Shown: positions 1 to 8,824, numbered from the stretch's first letter. The stretch: 64,000 nt of DNA from Kutzneria buriramensis (GCF_003387475.1 NZ_QUNO01000003.1:248001-312000); one strand, 5' to 3'. Numbers and translations are program-made. The notes: generated by a model not told the origin, from the sequence alone.

Positions 1-3
1 GTC

Positions 4-2766
4 TTGACCAGGCAGAAGTGGCCCGCGTTCGGGGTCGTCGTCCTGCTCCTGCTCGTCGCGGCGGGCGTGTGGTGGGTCAACCGGCCGTCGCCGGAGCCCA
101 CCGTCGCCTCGCGCGACGTGCTGATCGACGTGGTGGACGGCCCGAACCACGACCAGCCGGTCGAACTGGACGCCACCTTCTACGTCCCGCAGGTCACACC
201 CGCGCCGGCGGTGCTGGTGTCGCCGGGTTTCGGCCAGACCAAGACCAACCTCGCCGACGACGCGACCGACCTCGCCCGCCGCGGCTTCGCCGTGCTGACG
301 TACTCGGCCCGCGGCTTCGGCCGCAGCACCGGCCAGATCGCGCTGAACTCGCCGGACTACGAGGTGCAGGACGCCGACCAGCTGATCTCCTGGCTGGCCC
401 GGCAGCCGGAGGTGCTCCAGGACGGCCCGGACAACCCGCGCGTCGGAGTGATGGGCGGCTCCTACGGCGGCGCGCTGGCCCTGATGCTGGCGGGCCTGGA
501 CAAGAAGAAGCGGGTCGACGCCGTCGCCTCGCTGATCACGTACAACGACCTCTCCCACGCCCTGCTGCCCAACGCCGCGAGCACCACCCCGCTGGACGGC
601 TCGACCCCGGGCACGGGCGTCGGCGGCGCGGACGGCGTGTTCAAGAAGGTCTGGGCCGGCAACCTCTTCGGCACGGCCCTGAGCAATATCGGGGGGCCCG
701 GCATCAACCCCAAGGCCCCGACCTCCTGCGGCCGGTTCCTCAAGGACGTCTGCGACGCGTACACGAAGGTCGCCACCACCGGGCGGGCCGACCAGGCGAC
801 GGTCGACCTGCTGCGGCGGAACTCGCCGGTGAGCGTCGCCGACCAGATCAGCGTGCCGACGCTGCTGGTGCAGGGCGAGCAGGACACGCTGTTCGGGCTG
901 GACCAGGCCGACGCCACGGCGAAGCAGCTGGCCAGGAACAACATCCCGGTCAAGGTGGACTGGTACCCCGGCGGCCACGACGGCGGCGCGCCCGGCGACG
1001 ACGTCCGCGGCGACGTCGCCGCCTGGTTCGCCTTCTACCTGATGAAGGGCGACGCCCCCAACCCCGGAACCGGCTTCTCCTACGAGGTCCAGGGCACGAT
1101 CCGGGCCCGCGGCGCGCCGATCACGCGGACGATCACCGCCCTGGACTACCCCGGCCTGCGCGGCGACCGCACGACCCGGCAGCGCGTGAGCCTGTCCGGC
1201 CCGCCGCAGCCGGTCGTCACACCGCCGGGCGGCAGCCCGGCGTCCATCAGCAGCCTGCCCGGCGTCGGCACGGCCCTGCTCGGCGGCTCGTCGACGGCGT
1301 CCAGCCTGGCCGGCAGCCTCGCGATCGACCTGCCCGGCCAGTCCGCGGTGTTCACGAGCGCCCCGCTGGACGCGCCGCTGATGATCGCCGGCTCCACGCT
1401 CACGACCCTGCGCATCGGCGCCGTCCCGAACGCCACCGACTCCGGCGACACCGAGCTGTTCGCCAAGTTGTACGACGTCGGCCCGGACGGCCGGCGGACG
1501 CTGCCGGGCGCGGCGGTCGCGCCGTTCCGGGTGCAGCTGCCGACCAACGGGACGGCGGTGGACGTGAACGTCAGCCTGCCGGGGATCGTCCGGCCGGTCG
1601 CTGCCGGGCACCGCCTGCAACTCGTCGTCACGACCACCGACCAGGCCTATGCCAACGCCACGACCCCATCGGTGCGGACGGTCGCGCTCTCCGGCGCGAT
1701 GTCGCTCCAGGTCCCGGTCGTCACCGGCAGCAGCGCCTCCGGCAGCGGCATCCCGGCCACGCCGGTGATCGGCATCGCGATCATCCTCGGCCTTGCGGTG
1801 CTCGTGGCCACCGTCGCCGCGCTGCGCCGCCGCGGCAGCGACGACGCCGACCCCGAGCTCGCCGACGTACCGATGGTGATCACCGGCCTGACCAAGTCTT
1901 ACCCGGGGCGGCTGACCGCCGTGAAGGAGCTGTCCTTCCGGGTGGAGCACGGCCAGGTGCTGGGCCTGCTCGGACCGAACGGCGCGGGCAAGACCACCAC
2001 CCTGCGCATGCTGATGGGCCTGGTCCGGCCCACGGCCGGCGAGATCCGGGTGTTCGGCCACAAGGTGCAGGCCGGCGCGCCGGTGCTGTCGCGGATCGGG
2101 TCGTTCGTGGAGGGCGCCGGCTTCCTGCCGCACCTGTCCGGCACCGCGAACCTGAGCCTGTACTGGGCGTCGACCGGGCGTCCGCTGGACGAGGCGCACC
2201 TGGCCGAGGCGCTGGAGATCGCCGGCCTCGGCGACGCCGTGCGGCGGCGGGTCGGCACATACAGCCAGGGCATGCGGCAACGGCTGGCGATCGCCCAGGC
2301 CATGCTGGGCCTGCCGGACCTGCTCGTGCTCGACGAGCCGACCAACGGGCTGGACCCGCCGCAGATCCACCAGATGCGCGACGTCCTCAAGCGGTACGCG
2401 GCGACCGGCCGGACCGTGGTGGTGTCCAGCCACCTGCTGTCCGAGGTCGAGCAGTCGTGCAGCCACGTCGTCGTCATGCACAAGGGCCGGCTGGTCGCGG
2501 CCGGCGAGGTGAACGACATCGTCGCCGGCGGCGGCGAGGCGACGTTCCGGGTGGACCGCGTCACCGACGCCGCCCGCGTCCTGCGCGACCTGAACGGCAC
2601 CTCGGGCGTGACGGCCGAGGGCCGGCTGGTGCACGCCGATCTGGGCACGACGTCGCGGTCGGCGGCGGTGACCGCGCTGGTCAACGCCGGGATCGCGGTC
2701 GAGCAGGCCGGGCCGCGCCGCCGGCTGGAGGACGCGTTCCTCCGGCTGGTGGAGAGCAACGACTAG
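4..2766 (+). CDS. Membrane-anchored CocE/X-Pro-dipeptidyl-peptidase-like hydrolase fused to an ABC transporter ATPase
   Basis: One 920-residue polypeptide joins two functions. An N-terminal membrane anchor (residues about 9-27) is followed by an alpha/beta hydrolase domain with nucleophile elbow GGSYGG (Ser near 153), acid in GEQDTLF (near 296) and His in GGHDGG (near 325). Then come a beta-rich X-Pro-peptidase C-domain (about 370-560), a second membrane segment (about 587-607), and an ABC ATPase with Walker A GPNGAGKTT (near 657), signature YSQGMRQR, Walker B VLDEPTNGLDP and switch VSSHLL. The topology places the hydrolase outside and the ATPase inside. The downstream permease starts 9 bases after the stop behind an AGGAGG site, so the two form one transporter. 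The TTG start lies at the window edge, so the true start may be further upstream. Transported substrate is unknown. Confidence 0.85.
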   Translation: MTRQKWPAFGVVVLLLLVAAGVWWVNRPSPEPTVASRDVLIDVVDGPNHDQPVELDATFYVPQVTPAPAVLVSPGFGQTKTNLADDATDLARRGFAVLTYSARGFGRSTGQIALNSPDYEVQDADQLISWLARQPEVLQDGPDNPRVGVMGGSYGGALALMLAGLDKKKRVDAVASLITYNDLSHALLPNAASTTPLDGSTPGTGVGGADGVFKKVWAGNLFGTALSNIGGPGINPKAPTSCGRFLKDVCDAYTKVATTGRADQATVDLLRRNSPVSVADQISVPTLLVQGEQDTLFGLDQADATAKQLARNNIPVKVDWYPGGHDGGAPGDDVRGDVAAWFAFYLMKGDAPNPGTGFSYEVQGTIRARGAPITRTITALDYPGLRGDRTTRQRVSLSGPPQPVVTPPGGSPASISSLPGVGTALLGGSSTASSLAGSLAIDLPGQSAVFTSAPLDAPLMIAGSTLTTLRIGAVPNATDSGDTELFAKLYDVGPDGRRTLPGAAVAPFRVQLPTNGTAVDVNVSLPGIVRPVAAGHRLQLVVTTTDQAYANATTPSVRTVALSGAMSLQVPVVTGSSASGSGIPATPVIGIAIILGLAVLVATVAALRRRGSDDADPELADVPMVITGLTKSYPGRLTAVKELSFRVEHGQVLGLLGPNGAGKTTTLRMLMGLVRPTAGEIRVFGHKVQAGAPVLSRIGSFVEGAGFLPHLSGTANLSLYWASTGRPLDEAHLAEALEIAGLGDAVRRRVGTYSQGMRQRLAIAQAMLGLPDLLVLDEPTNGLDPPQIHQMRDVLKRYAATGRTVVVSSHLLSEVEQSCSHVVVMHKGRLVAAGEVNDIVAGGGEATFRVDRVTDAARVLRDLNGTSGVTAEGRLVHADLGTTSRSAAVTALVNAGIAVEQAGPRRRLEDAFLRLVESND

Positions 2767-2775
2767 GAGGCGATC

Positions 2776-3714
2776 ATGACCGACGAGCACGGCGTGCACA
2801 CCGATCCGGCGGCGATCGCGGAACTGGTCGCCGTCGCCGAGAGCGAGCACGCCCAGGTCGCGGCGGACGGGTCCGTCGCCGGCTACCGCGCGTCGCGGAC
2901 GTTGAGGCTGGGCGTCGAACTACGTCGCCAACTGCGCCGCCGGCGCACCCAGTTCGCTGTCGCATTTCTCGGTGTGCTGCCGTTCCTGCTGCTGATCGCG
3001 TTCAAGGCCGCGCCCAGCAGCAACAGCGGCAGCCGGTCGGCGTCGTCGGCGTTCGTCGACCTGGCCACGTCCAGCGGCCTGAACTTCGCGATCTTCGCGC
3101 TGTTCGCCTCGGCCAGCTTCCTGCTGGTGGTGGTGATCGCGTTGTTCTTCGGCGACACCATCGCCTCCGAGGCGTCCTGGTCCAGTCTGAAGTACCTGCT
3201 CGCGATCCCCGTCCCCCGCGGCCGGCTGCTGCGCCAGAAGGCCGTCGTGTCCGGGATCCTGTCGCTGATCGGGCTGGTCGTGCTGCCGGCGATGGCCCTG
3301 GTCGTCGGCCTGATCTGGTACGGCAGCGGCGACCTGATCAGCACCACCGGCGAGTCGCTGCCGTTCGGCACCGGCCTGGCCCGGCTCGCGCTGGCCGTCG
3401 TCTACCTCGCCGTGTACCTGGTCTGGATCGCCGGCCTGGCGCTGCTGCTCTCGGTGTCCACGGACGCGCCGCTGGGCGCGGTCGGCGGCGCGGTGCTGGT
3501 GTCGATCGTGTCGCAGATCCTGGACTCGATCACCGCGCTGGGCGACCTGCGCGACTACCTGCCCTCGCACTACGCGACGGCGTGGTCCGACCTGCTCAGC
3601 GCCGACGTCGACTGGGGCGACATGACCCGCGGGGCGTTCTCCTCGCTGGCCTACGGCGCGATCTTCATGGCGCTGGCTGCCAGGCGCTTCGCGCGTAAGG
3701 ACATCACCTCTTAG
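2776..3714 (+). CDS. ABC transporter permease (ABC-2 type)
   Basis: This 312-residue integral membrane protein has a soluble N-terminal stretch of about 55 residues, then roughly six hydrophobic segments, beginning with AVAFLGVLPFLLLIAF and ending before a basic tail. It is the likely membrane partner of the upstream hydrolase-ATPase fusion: the ribosome site AGGAGG sits five bases before the ATG and the genes are nine bases apart. ABC-2 permeases paired with DrrA-like ATPases usually export drugs, lipids or peptides; the substrate here cannot be read from sequence. The 3' end overlaps the convergent EamA gene by 11 bases. Confidence 0.85.
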   Translation: MTDEHGVHTDPAAIAELVAVAESEHAQVAADGSVAGYRASRTLRLGVELRRQLRRRRTQFAVAFLGVLPFLLLIAFKAAPSSNSGSRSASSAFVDLATSSGLNFAIFALFASASFLLVVVIALFFGDTIASEASWSSLKYLLAIPVPRGRLLRQKAVVSGILSLIGLVVLPAMALVVGLIWYGSGDLISTTGESLPFGTGLARLALAVVYLAVYLVWIAGLALLLSVSTDAPLGAVGGAVLVSIVSQILDSITALGDLRDYLPSHYATAWSDLLSADVDWGDMTRGAFSSLAYGAIFMALAARRFARKDITS

Positions 3715-4600
3715 CCATCCACGTGGCGCCGGCGGAGGCCGCGACCACGCACAGGATCGCCAGCCACTGCACCGGCCGCAGGGTCTCGTGCAGGATCAGC
3801 ACCCCGGCCAGCGCGGCCACCGCCGGCTCGACACTCATCAGCACGCCGAACAGCCGCGGCGGGATCTTGCGCAGCGCCTCCAGCTCCAGCGAGTACGGGA
3901 TCACCGACGACAGCAGGGCCACCCCGAAGCCGACGATCAGGATCGTCGGGTTGAGCAGCGCCGAGCCGGCCTCGGCCACGCCGAACGGGGCGACCACCAG
4001 CGCGCCGACCGCCATGCCGATGGCCAGGCCCGAGCCGCCCGCGGTGGCCTCGCCCAGCTTGGCGCCGAGCAGGATGTACGACGCCCAGCACACCGCCGCG
4101 GCCAGCGCGAACAGAATGCCCGGCAGCGAGATGTCACCGCCGAGATCGGCCAGCAGCACCACACCCCCGCCGGCCAGCAGCGCCCACACCGCGTCCAGCC
4201 ACCGCCGGGACCCGGCCAGCGCGATGGCCAGCGGCCCGAGGAACTCGACGGTCACCGCGATGCCGAGGGGTAACCGCTGCAACGCCTCGTAGAAGGCGAG
4301 GTTCATCAGCCCCAGCACGCTGCCGTAGCCGAGCGTCACAACCCACTGGCGACGGGTCAGCCGGGTCCGGGGCCGCCAGACCGCCAGCAGCACCGCTGCC
4401 GCGAAGAACAGCCGCACGCCGGCCGAGCCGGCCGCCCCGACGAGCGGAAACAGGCCCTTGGCCAGCGCCGCGCCGAACTGGACGCTGATGATGCCGCCCA
4501 GCAGCAGGCCGGTCGGCGGCACCGACCCCAGCATGCGCCCGGCGATGTCGCCGAGACCACGCCGAGGAAGCCGTCCGGAGGTGCCGTCCACATAGACCAT
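3704..4600 (-). CDS. EamA/RhtA-family metabolite exporter
   Basis: A 298-residue transporter of the drug/metabolite superfamily with about ten hydrophobic segments in two EamA repeats. Typical pieces are RLFFAAAVLLAVW, a central YILLGAKLGEA and the conserved end of the second repeat, VIPYSLELEALRKIPPRLFG then SVEPAVAALAGVLILHE. That last signature is characteristic of RhtA-like threonine/homoserine exporters, so amino-acid export is plausible but not shown. I chose ATG 4600 because GGGGG lies at a usable distance upstream; ATG 4606 and ATG 4534 are alternatives. It is divergent from the TAP-like lipoprotein gene. Confidence 0.85.
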   Translation of the reverse strand: MVYVDGTSGRLPRRGLGDIAGRMLGSVPPTGLLLGGIISVQFGAALAKGLFPLVGAAGSAGVRLFFAAAVLLAVWRPRTRLTRRQWVVTLGYGSVLGLMNLAFYEALQRLPLGIAVTVEFLGPLAIALAGSRRWLDAVWALLAGGGVVLLADLGGDISLPGILFALAAAVCWASYILLGAKLGEATAGGSGLAIGMAVGALVVAPFGVAEAGSALLNPTILIVGFGVALLSSVIPYSLELEALRKIPPRLFGVLMSVEPAVAALAGVLILHETLRPVQWLAILCVVAASAGATWMAKR

Positions 4601-4706
4601 GACCATGCCCCCAAAATATGCGTTACCCCTGACAGTCCCGCTCACCGGAGCCTCACCCGGCCCGTGCGACGCTGGACACGACCGACCAGAGAGCGAGGAG
4701 CAGCCG

Positions 4707-6248
4707 TTGCCGCGCCATTTCCAGTCCGGCCGGACGCTCGCCGTGCTGGTTCCCGTGGTGCTGCTGGCCGCCGCCTGCGCGGTCGGCCCGTCGGTGCGCC
4801 CCGTGATCGCGGTCAACGACGGGAACCAGCCGGCCGGGAGCAGCATTCCCGCCCCGGCGGGGCAGCTGCCGCCGCTGGACAAGCCGCAGAACGCGTCGAT
4901 CAGCTGGTCGGACTGCACGACCACGACCAAGGCGCGGATGCCGGAGACGACCACCGCGCTGTCGTTCCAGTGCGCGCGGATCACCACGCCGCTGGACGCG
5001 CCCGACCAGCCCGGCGTCGGCGACGTCTCGGTGGCCGTGCTCAAGGCCGGCGAAGGCCCGATCCCGCTGGTCCTGGTGAACGACGTCACCGGCGAGCCCG
5101 GCACGCTCTACGCCGCCGACCTGGCCACCAAGCTGCCGCCGGCGCTGCTCAAGACGTTCTCGCTGATCGGCATGGACCGCCGGGGCACCGGGGCGTCCGA
5201 CCCCGCGCAGTGCATCCCGGGCGCGGCCCGCGCCCAGATCGCCAACTACGACCCGGACAGCACCGAGCTGGACGACCTGCTCGCCGCGGCCCGCCGGGCC
5301 AGCCAGGAGTGCGTGCTCGAACTCGACGACCGGCTCCAGGCCCTGGACAGCTGGCGCACCGCCGCCGACCTGGACCAGCTGCGCGGGGCGCTGGGTGTGG
5401 ACCGGCTCAACGCGGTCGGACACGGCGAGGGCTCGCGGGTGCTGACGATCTACGCCGACCGCTACGCCAAGCACACCGGCCGGCTGGTGCTGGACGGCTC
5501 GCCGGACCCGATCCTGGACGCGCCGGGCGCGGCGCAGGCCGGGGCGATGGGCGCGGAGGCCGCCTTCGGCGCGTTCGCCGACGCCTGCAAGGCCCGCAGC
5601 TGCTCGCTGGGACCGGACCCCAAGCAGGCCACGCTGGCGCTGCTGGACCAGCTGCGCCAGCACCCGAAGACCGGCGCGCTGTCGGCCGGCGAGGCCCTGC
5701 ACGCGATCCTGATCGGGCTGGCCGACCGGGCCGGCTGGCCCGCCCTGGCGGACGCGATCACGGCGGCCCGCGCCGGCAACGTCGACGCCCTCGGGGCGTA
5801 CGCGGTGCCGCTGTCGACCGTGGTGGACGGCGATCCGCCGCTGCTGGACACGCAGTTGATCACCGGCTGCAACGACATCCAGATGCGGCTGCCCCCGGAG
5901 CAGATCAGCGGCATGGTGTCGGACTGGTCGAAGAAGGCCCCGCTGTTCGGCGGCCTGTTCGCGCAGCAGCTGCTGCTGTGCAGCTCATGGCCGGTGCCGG
6001 CGCAGCAGCTGCCGACCCCGAGCGGGCACGGCGCGCCGCCGATCCTCGTGCTCAGCACGGCCGACGACCCGGTCACGCCGGAGGCCGGCACCCAGCGCAC
6101 GGCGCGCCAGCTGGCCTCGGGCGTGCTGGTCAGCTGGGAGGGCGGCGGGCACGGCGCGCTCGCGCAGTCGCCGTGCGCCACCGCCGCGGTTCAGCATTTC
6201 CTGGTCGACGCCCAGGTCCCGACGGACGGCACCGCCTGCCCGCCGTGA
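4707..6248 (+). CDS. TAP-like alpha/beta-hydrolase lipoprotein with Gly in place of the nucleophile Ser
   Basis: A 513-residue exported lipoprotein: basic N-terminus, hydrophobic core and lipobox LLAAAC at residues about 20-25. The body matches the tripeptidyl-aminopeptidase/TAP family (MDRRGTGASDPAQC oxyanion region; C-terminal TAP domain). The elbow that should read G-x-S-x-G reads GHGEGS near residue 237, while the acid (STADDPVTP, near 451) and His (GGGHG, near 480) remain. Either the protein is not a classical serine hydrolase, or the next Ser (GEGS) serves. I chose TTG 4707 because GAGGAG lies six bases upstream and the signal peptide begins there; the longer reading from 4599 has no signal at its front. 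Confidence 0.8.
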   Translation: MPRHFQSGRTLAVLVPVVLLAAACAVGPSVRPVIAVNDGNQPAGSSIPAPAGQLPPLDKPQNASISWSDCTTTTKARMPETTTALSFQCARITTPLDAPDQPGVGDVSVAVLKAGEGPIPLVLVNDVTGEPGTLYAADLATKLPPALLKTFSLIGMDRRGTGASDPAQCIPGAARAQIANYDPDSTELDDLLAAARRASQECVLELDDRLQALDSWRTAADLDQLRGALGVDRLNAVGHGEGSRVLTIYADRYAKHTGRLVLDGSPDPILDAPGAAQAGAMGAEAAFGAFADACKARSCSLGPDPKQATLALLDQLRQHPKTGALSAGEALHAILIGLADRAGWPALADAITAARAGNVDALGAYAVPLSTVVDGDPPLLDTQLITGCNDIQMRLPPEQISGMVSDWSKKAPLFGGLFAQQLLLCSSWPVPAQQLPTPSGHGAPPILVLSTADDPVTPEAGTQRTARQLASGVLVSWEGGGHGALAQSPCATAAVQHFLVDAQVPTDGTACPP

Positions 6249-6267
6249 GCATCTCCCCGTAGCGGTG

Positions 6268-6357
6268 TCAGCTACAGCTGGAGCAGCAGCCGCAGCCCGG
6301 GCCCGTGCAGCTTCCGCAGCAGCTGCATCCACCCAGCTCAGGCGTCTTGTCGTCCAT
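6268..6357 (-). CDS. 29-residue Cys-rich peptide with two CxCCxxC motifs
   Basis: This small reading frame has a canonical ribosome site (GGGGAGG at 6363-6369, five bases before ATG 6357) and a TGA at 6268. The product begins MDDKTPELGG, then carries eight Cys in 19 residues arranged as CSCCGSC-TGPG-CGCCSSC, i.e. an exact CxCCxxC repeat split by a TGPG turn. This regularity and the ribosome site argue for a real gene. The composition fits a miniature metallothionein-like metal binder or a modified-peptide precursor; the leader is only ten residues. It is convergent with the TAP-like gene, 19 bases away. I do not recognise a family. Confidence 0.6.
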   Translation of the reverse strand: MDDKTPELGGCSCCGSCTGPGCGCCSSCS

Positions 6358-6504
6358 CAGGACCTCCCCGGAATTCGAACGGACCAGCCCTGACGACGGT
6401 ATTTCCGGGGGACCGGTCGGGGACACCGCTACGCGAGCGACCGCCCTCTCACCCGAACGCGGTCCGCGATCGATTCACGTGCAGCGATACGTGACCGAAA
6501 AAGA

Positions 6505-6534
6505 AGTGGGGACCCCCCGAAAGGAATCCCCACT
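6505..6534 (-). terminator. Intrinsic terminator of the DUF6319-like gene
   Basis: AGTGGGGA (6505-6512) pairs with TCCCCACT (6527-6534) around a 14-base loop. Read on the minus strand it is followed directly by TCTTTTTC, a real U-rich tail, which is uncommon in this GC-rich window. It lies 19 bases past the stop of the minus-strand gene at 6554-7237. Confidence 0.8.
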
Positions 6535-6553
6535 CTGTGCTAATGCCGCCGAA

Positions 6554-7237
6554 TCAGCCGGCCAGCTCCTCCAGCGCCTTCTGCGCCGCCTCGAGCTCGG
6601 CGCGCAGCTGCTCGACCTTGGCGCTCTGCTGCTCGCGGGCCTGCTCCAGGATCGCCTCGATGGACTCGGCGACCTCGGGGTGCAGGGCCTTGGCGGCCTG
6701 CCCGACGACCGCCGGCGTGACCGGCAGCGCGCGCAGCGCCTTCTTCTTGGCCGCCACCACGTCCACGGTCCAGTCCCCGTCGACGCTGCCGCTGATGGTG
6801 ATCACCACGTCGGCGACGCGGGTCTTCTTCGCGGTGCTGGCCGCCGGACGGGGCTTCTTGGCAGGCGCCTCCTCCACGACGGCGTCGCCCGCAGCGACCT
6901 CCTCAGGCGCTTCGGTGGTGGTGTTCTCGATCTCCGACATTCTCTGCTCCATGGAGGGACGGGATACCGCTCGTACGTCGTTTGGCGAACGCTTGCGTCC
7001 GGGCCGTTCGAGCGTCAGCTCGCTCGGCGAGAAGGACAGCTCATCGTGCGAGCCGGCCGGGCGGACCTGGATGTAGTCGACCTCGTCCGGATCGTTGAGT
7101 GCCACGACCCTCGCCGACTTGCCCGCCTCGACCCCGACCGCCTCGGCCGTGAACCAGACGGTCGGCTCCCGGCCCCGGACGAGCTCGTCACGAAGGTGCT
7201 CGACGTCCTCGTCGGACAGCGAGCCTGGTTGCGCCAT
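6554..7237 (-). CDS. Actinobacterial DUF6319-like protein of unknown function
   Basis: A 227-residue soluble protein. The N-terminal module (residues about 1-85) starts MAQPGSLSDEDVEHLRDEL and holds TVWFTAEAVGVEAG and VDYIQVRP, which I associate with the DUF6319 family. A low-complexity acidic linker with an AAKK-type basic patch follows, then a compact segment (VVITISGSVDGDWTVDVV) and a C-terminal coiled coil rich in Glu/Ala/Gln (about 185-227). ATG 7237 has GAGGAG eight bases upstream, which settles the start. An intrinsic terminator follows the stop. Function unknown. Confidence 0.75.
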   Translation of the reverse strand: MAQPGSLSDEDVEHLRDELVRGREPTVWFTAEAVGVEAGKSARVVALNDPDEVDYIQVRPAGSHDELSFSPSELTLERPGRKRSPNDVRAVSRPSMEQRMSEIENTTTEAPEEVAAGDAVVEEAPAKKPRPAASTAKKTRVADVVITISGSVDGDWTVDVVAAKKKALRALPVTPAVVGQAAKALHPEVAESIEAILEQAREQQSAKVEQLRAELEAAQKALEELAG

Positions 7238-7406
7238 CTCAATTCTCCTCGATGCGTGCAGGGCTGGGCACCGGGGTGGCACACACCGTGACGACGCGCT
7301 GCCCGGCGTGCTACCGCCCGGCAACCTAGCAGCTGGGGGCGGGCGCCCCGCGTCGGCTCCGTCCGGCAGGCGACGCAGACATTAGCACACGTGTTCGAAG
7401 AGGCCG

Positions 7407-7601
7407 CTACGACTCGCGCAGCCGGTACTCCCAGCCGAACTGGTCGGCGTGGTGCAGGTCGTAGTGGTGCTCGATCTTGGGGCCGTCGTGCAGGTGCACG
7501 TGGGTGATCGTCTGCCGGGGCTCCTCGATCGGCTTGCTCCAGATCTCCTCGCGGCCGTCGAGCGGGCCGCCGACGAAGCGAGCCACATACGGAATCGTCA
7601 C
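7407..7601 (-). CDS. Small conserved-looking hypothetical protein
   Basis: A 64-residue protein starting at GTG 7601 with a strong ribosome site (GAGGAGGA, about six bases upstream). It begins VTIPYVARFVGGPLDGRE, a pattern (FxGGPLDGxE) that recurs in small phage and actinomycete proteins of unknown function, and ends in a His/Asp/Tyr-rich stretch (HVHLHDGPKIEHHYDLHH). The His cluster could bind metal. The 215 bases upstream to 7816 contain only a short inverted repeat (GGAACG 7724-7729 / CGTTCC 7734-7739), possibly an operator. Confidence 0.65.
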   Translation of the reverse strand: MTIPYVARFVGGPLDGREEIWSKPIEEPRQTITHVHLHDGPKIEHHYDLHHADQFGWEYRLRES

Positions 7602-7816
7602 GGCCGGTCCTCCTCGCGGCTCGACGGGTTTGTGCCCTCGCAACCATGGTAAACGGCGGACACCGGGATGCGGAGAGCGATCACACTGACGTCTCAGTAC
7701 ATTTTCCCCGCAGGTCACCGGCTGGAACGAGACCGTTCCCAACTGTCAAGAGTCGGGCCGGACATCATACGCCTTCACCGGCACATATCGTCCACAATGG
7801 AATTGCACGGTGATAT

Positions 7817-8812
7817 TCAATCGCGCCGTGCCTTGCTCGGCTGCACCCGCTTCGGCTCGCCGGCCATCTTCGGGTAATCCGGCGGATAGGGCATTTCGCC
7901 CCGCTCGTCGCCGGCGTACCAGTCCAGCAGCCGCTCGATGCCGTACGCCTCGTCGTCGATGCCCTCGAGCGCGTCGCCGTGCTCGGCAAGCCAGCCCGGC
8001 GCGGTCAGCACGTCGAAGTCGTTGGGATCGACGGTGGGCAGCTTCTCCCAGCTCAGCGGCATGGAGACGGTGGCCCGCGGCGTGCCGCGGACCGACCAGG
8101 CCGAGGCGATCGTCCGGTCCCGCGCCGCCTGGTTGTAGTCGAGGAACACGCGCTCGCCGCGCTCCTCCTTCCACCACGCGGTGGTCGCCTTGTCCGGGAT
8201 CCGCCGCTCCACCTCGCGGCCCAGCGCGATCACAGCGTGCCGAACGTCGATGAAGTCCCATTCCGGGCGGATGCGGACCAGCACGTGGATGCCGCGGCCG
8301 CCGGAGGTCTTCGGGAAGGCGCGCATCCCCAGCTCGTCCAGGACCTCCCGCAGCGTCAGCGCCACCGTCACGGCGTCCGCGAAGTCGGTGCCCGGCTGCG
8401 GGTCCAGGTCGATGCGCAGCTCGTCCGGGCGGTCGACGTCCGCGCGCCGCACCGGCCACGGGTGGAAGTCGAAGGTGCCGAGGTTCGCCGCCCAGGCCAG
8501 CACCGCCGGCTCCGTCGGGCACACCTCGTCGGCGGTGCGGCCCGAGGGGAAGGTGATGCGCGCGGTCTGCACCCAGTCCGGCGCGCCCTTGGGGATCCGC
8601 TTGGCGTAGAACGCCTCCCCGGTGACGCCGTCCACGTACCGCTTCAGGGTCGTGGGCCGGTCGCCCACGGCCCGCAGCAGCGGCTCCGCCACCGTCACGT
8701 AGTACTCGACGACCTGACGCTTGGTGATGCCCCGGTCCGGGAAGTAGACCTTGCCCGGGCTGGACACCCGGACGGTGCGCTCGCCCACCTGCAACTCGAT
8801 CGCCTCGGCCAC
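7817..8812 (-). CDS. Stand-alone LigD-type primase-polymerase domain protein
   Basis: A 331-residue archaeo-eukaryotic-primase-fold protein of the LigD polymerase family, used in bacterial non-homologous end joining and related repair to add nucleotides at DNA ends. Visible motifs are the catalytic DxD in RIDLDPQPGT (near residue 133), the TSGGRGIHVLV loop, and the third Asp in FLDYNQ. The N-terminal sequence VSSPGKVYFPDRGITK is characteristic. No Ku or ligase gene lies nearby, so it works with partners encoded elsewhere or in a ligase-independent pathway. The start at 8812 is twelve bases upstream of nothing coding; the TetR gene ends 12 bases away. Confidence 0.9.
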   Translation of the reverse strand: MAEAIELQVGERTVRVSSPGKVYFPDRGITKRQVVEYYVTVAEPLLRAVGDRPTTLKRYVDGVTGEAFYAKRIPKGAPDWVQTARITFPSGRTADEVCPTEPAVLAWAANLGTFDFHPWPVRRADVDRPDELRIDLDPQPGTDFADAVTVALTLREVLDELGMRAFPKTSGGRGIHVLVRIRPEWDFIDVRHAVIALGREVERRIPDKATTAWWKEERGERVFLDYNQAARDRTIASAWSVRGTPRATVSMPLSWEKLPTVDPNDFDVLTAPGWLAEHGDALEGIDDEAYGIERLLDWYAGDERGEMPYPPDYPKMAGEPKRVQPSKARRD

Positions 8813-8824
8813 GCCAGCACTCTT

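Noticed and set aside
18-3698. Very long plus-strand reading frame of 1226 codons overlapping the hydrolase-ATPase gene
   Set aside because: Arg/Gly/Pro-rich translation with no domains; an off-frame artefact of high GC content over the real genes.
6268-6357. Cys-rich peptide as a thiopeptide or lanthipeptide precursor
   Set aside because: Leader only ten residues, no Ser/Thr-rich core typical of thiopeptides, and no cyclase or dehydratase gene nearby.
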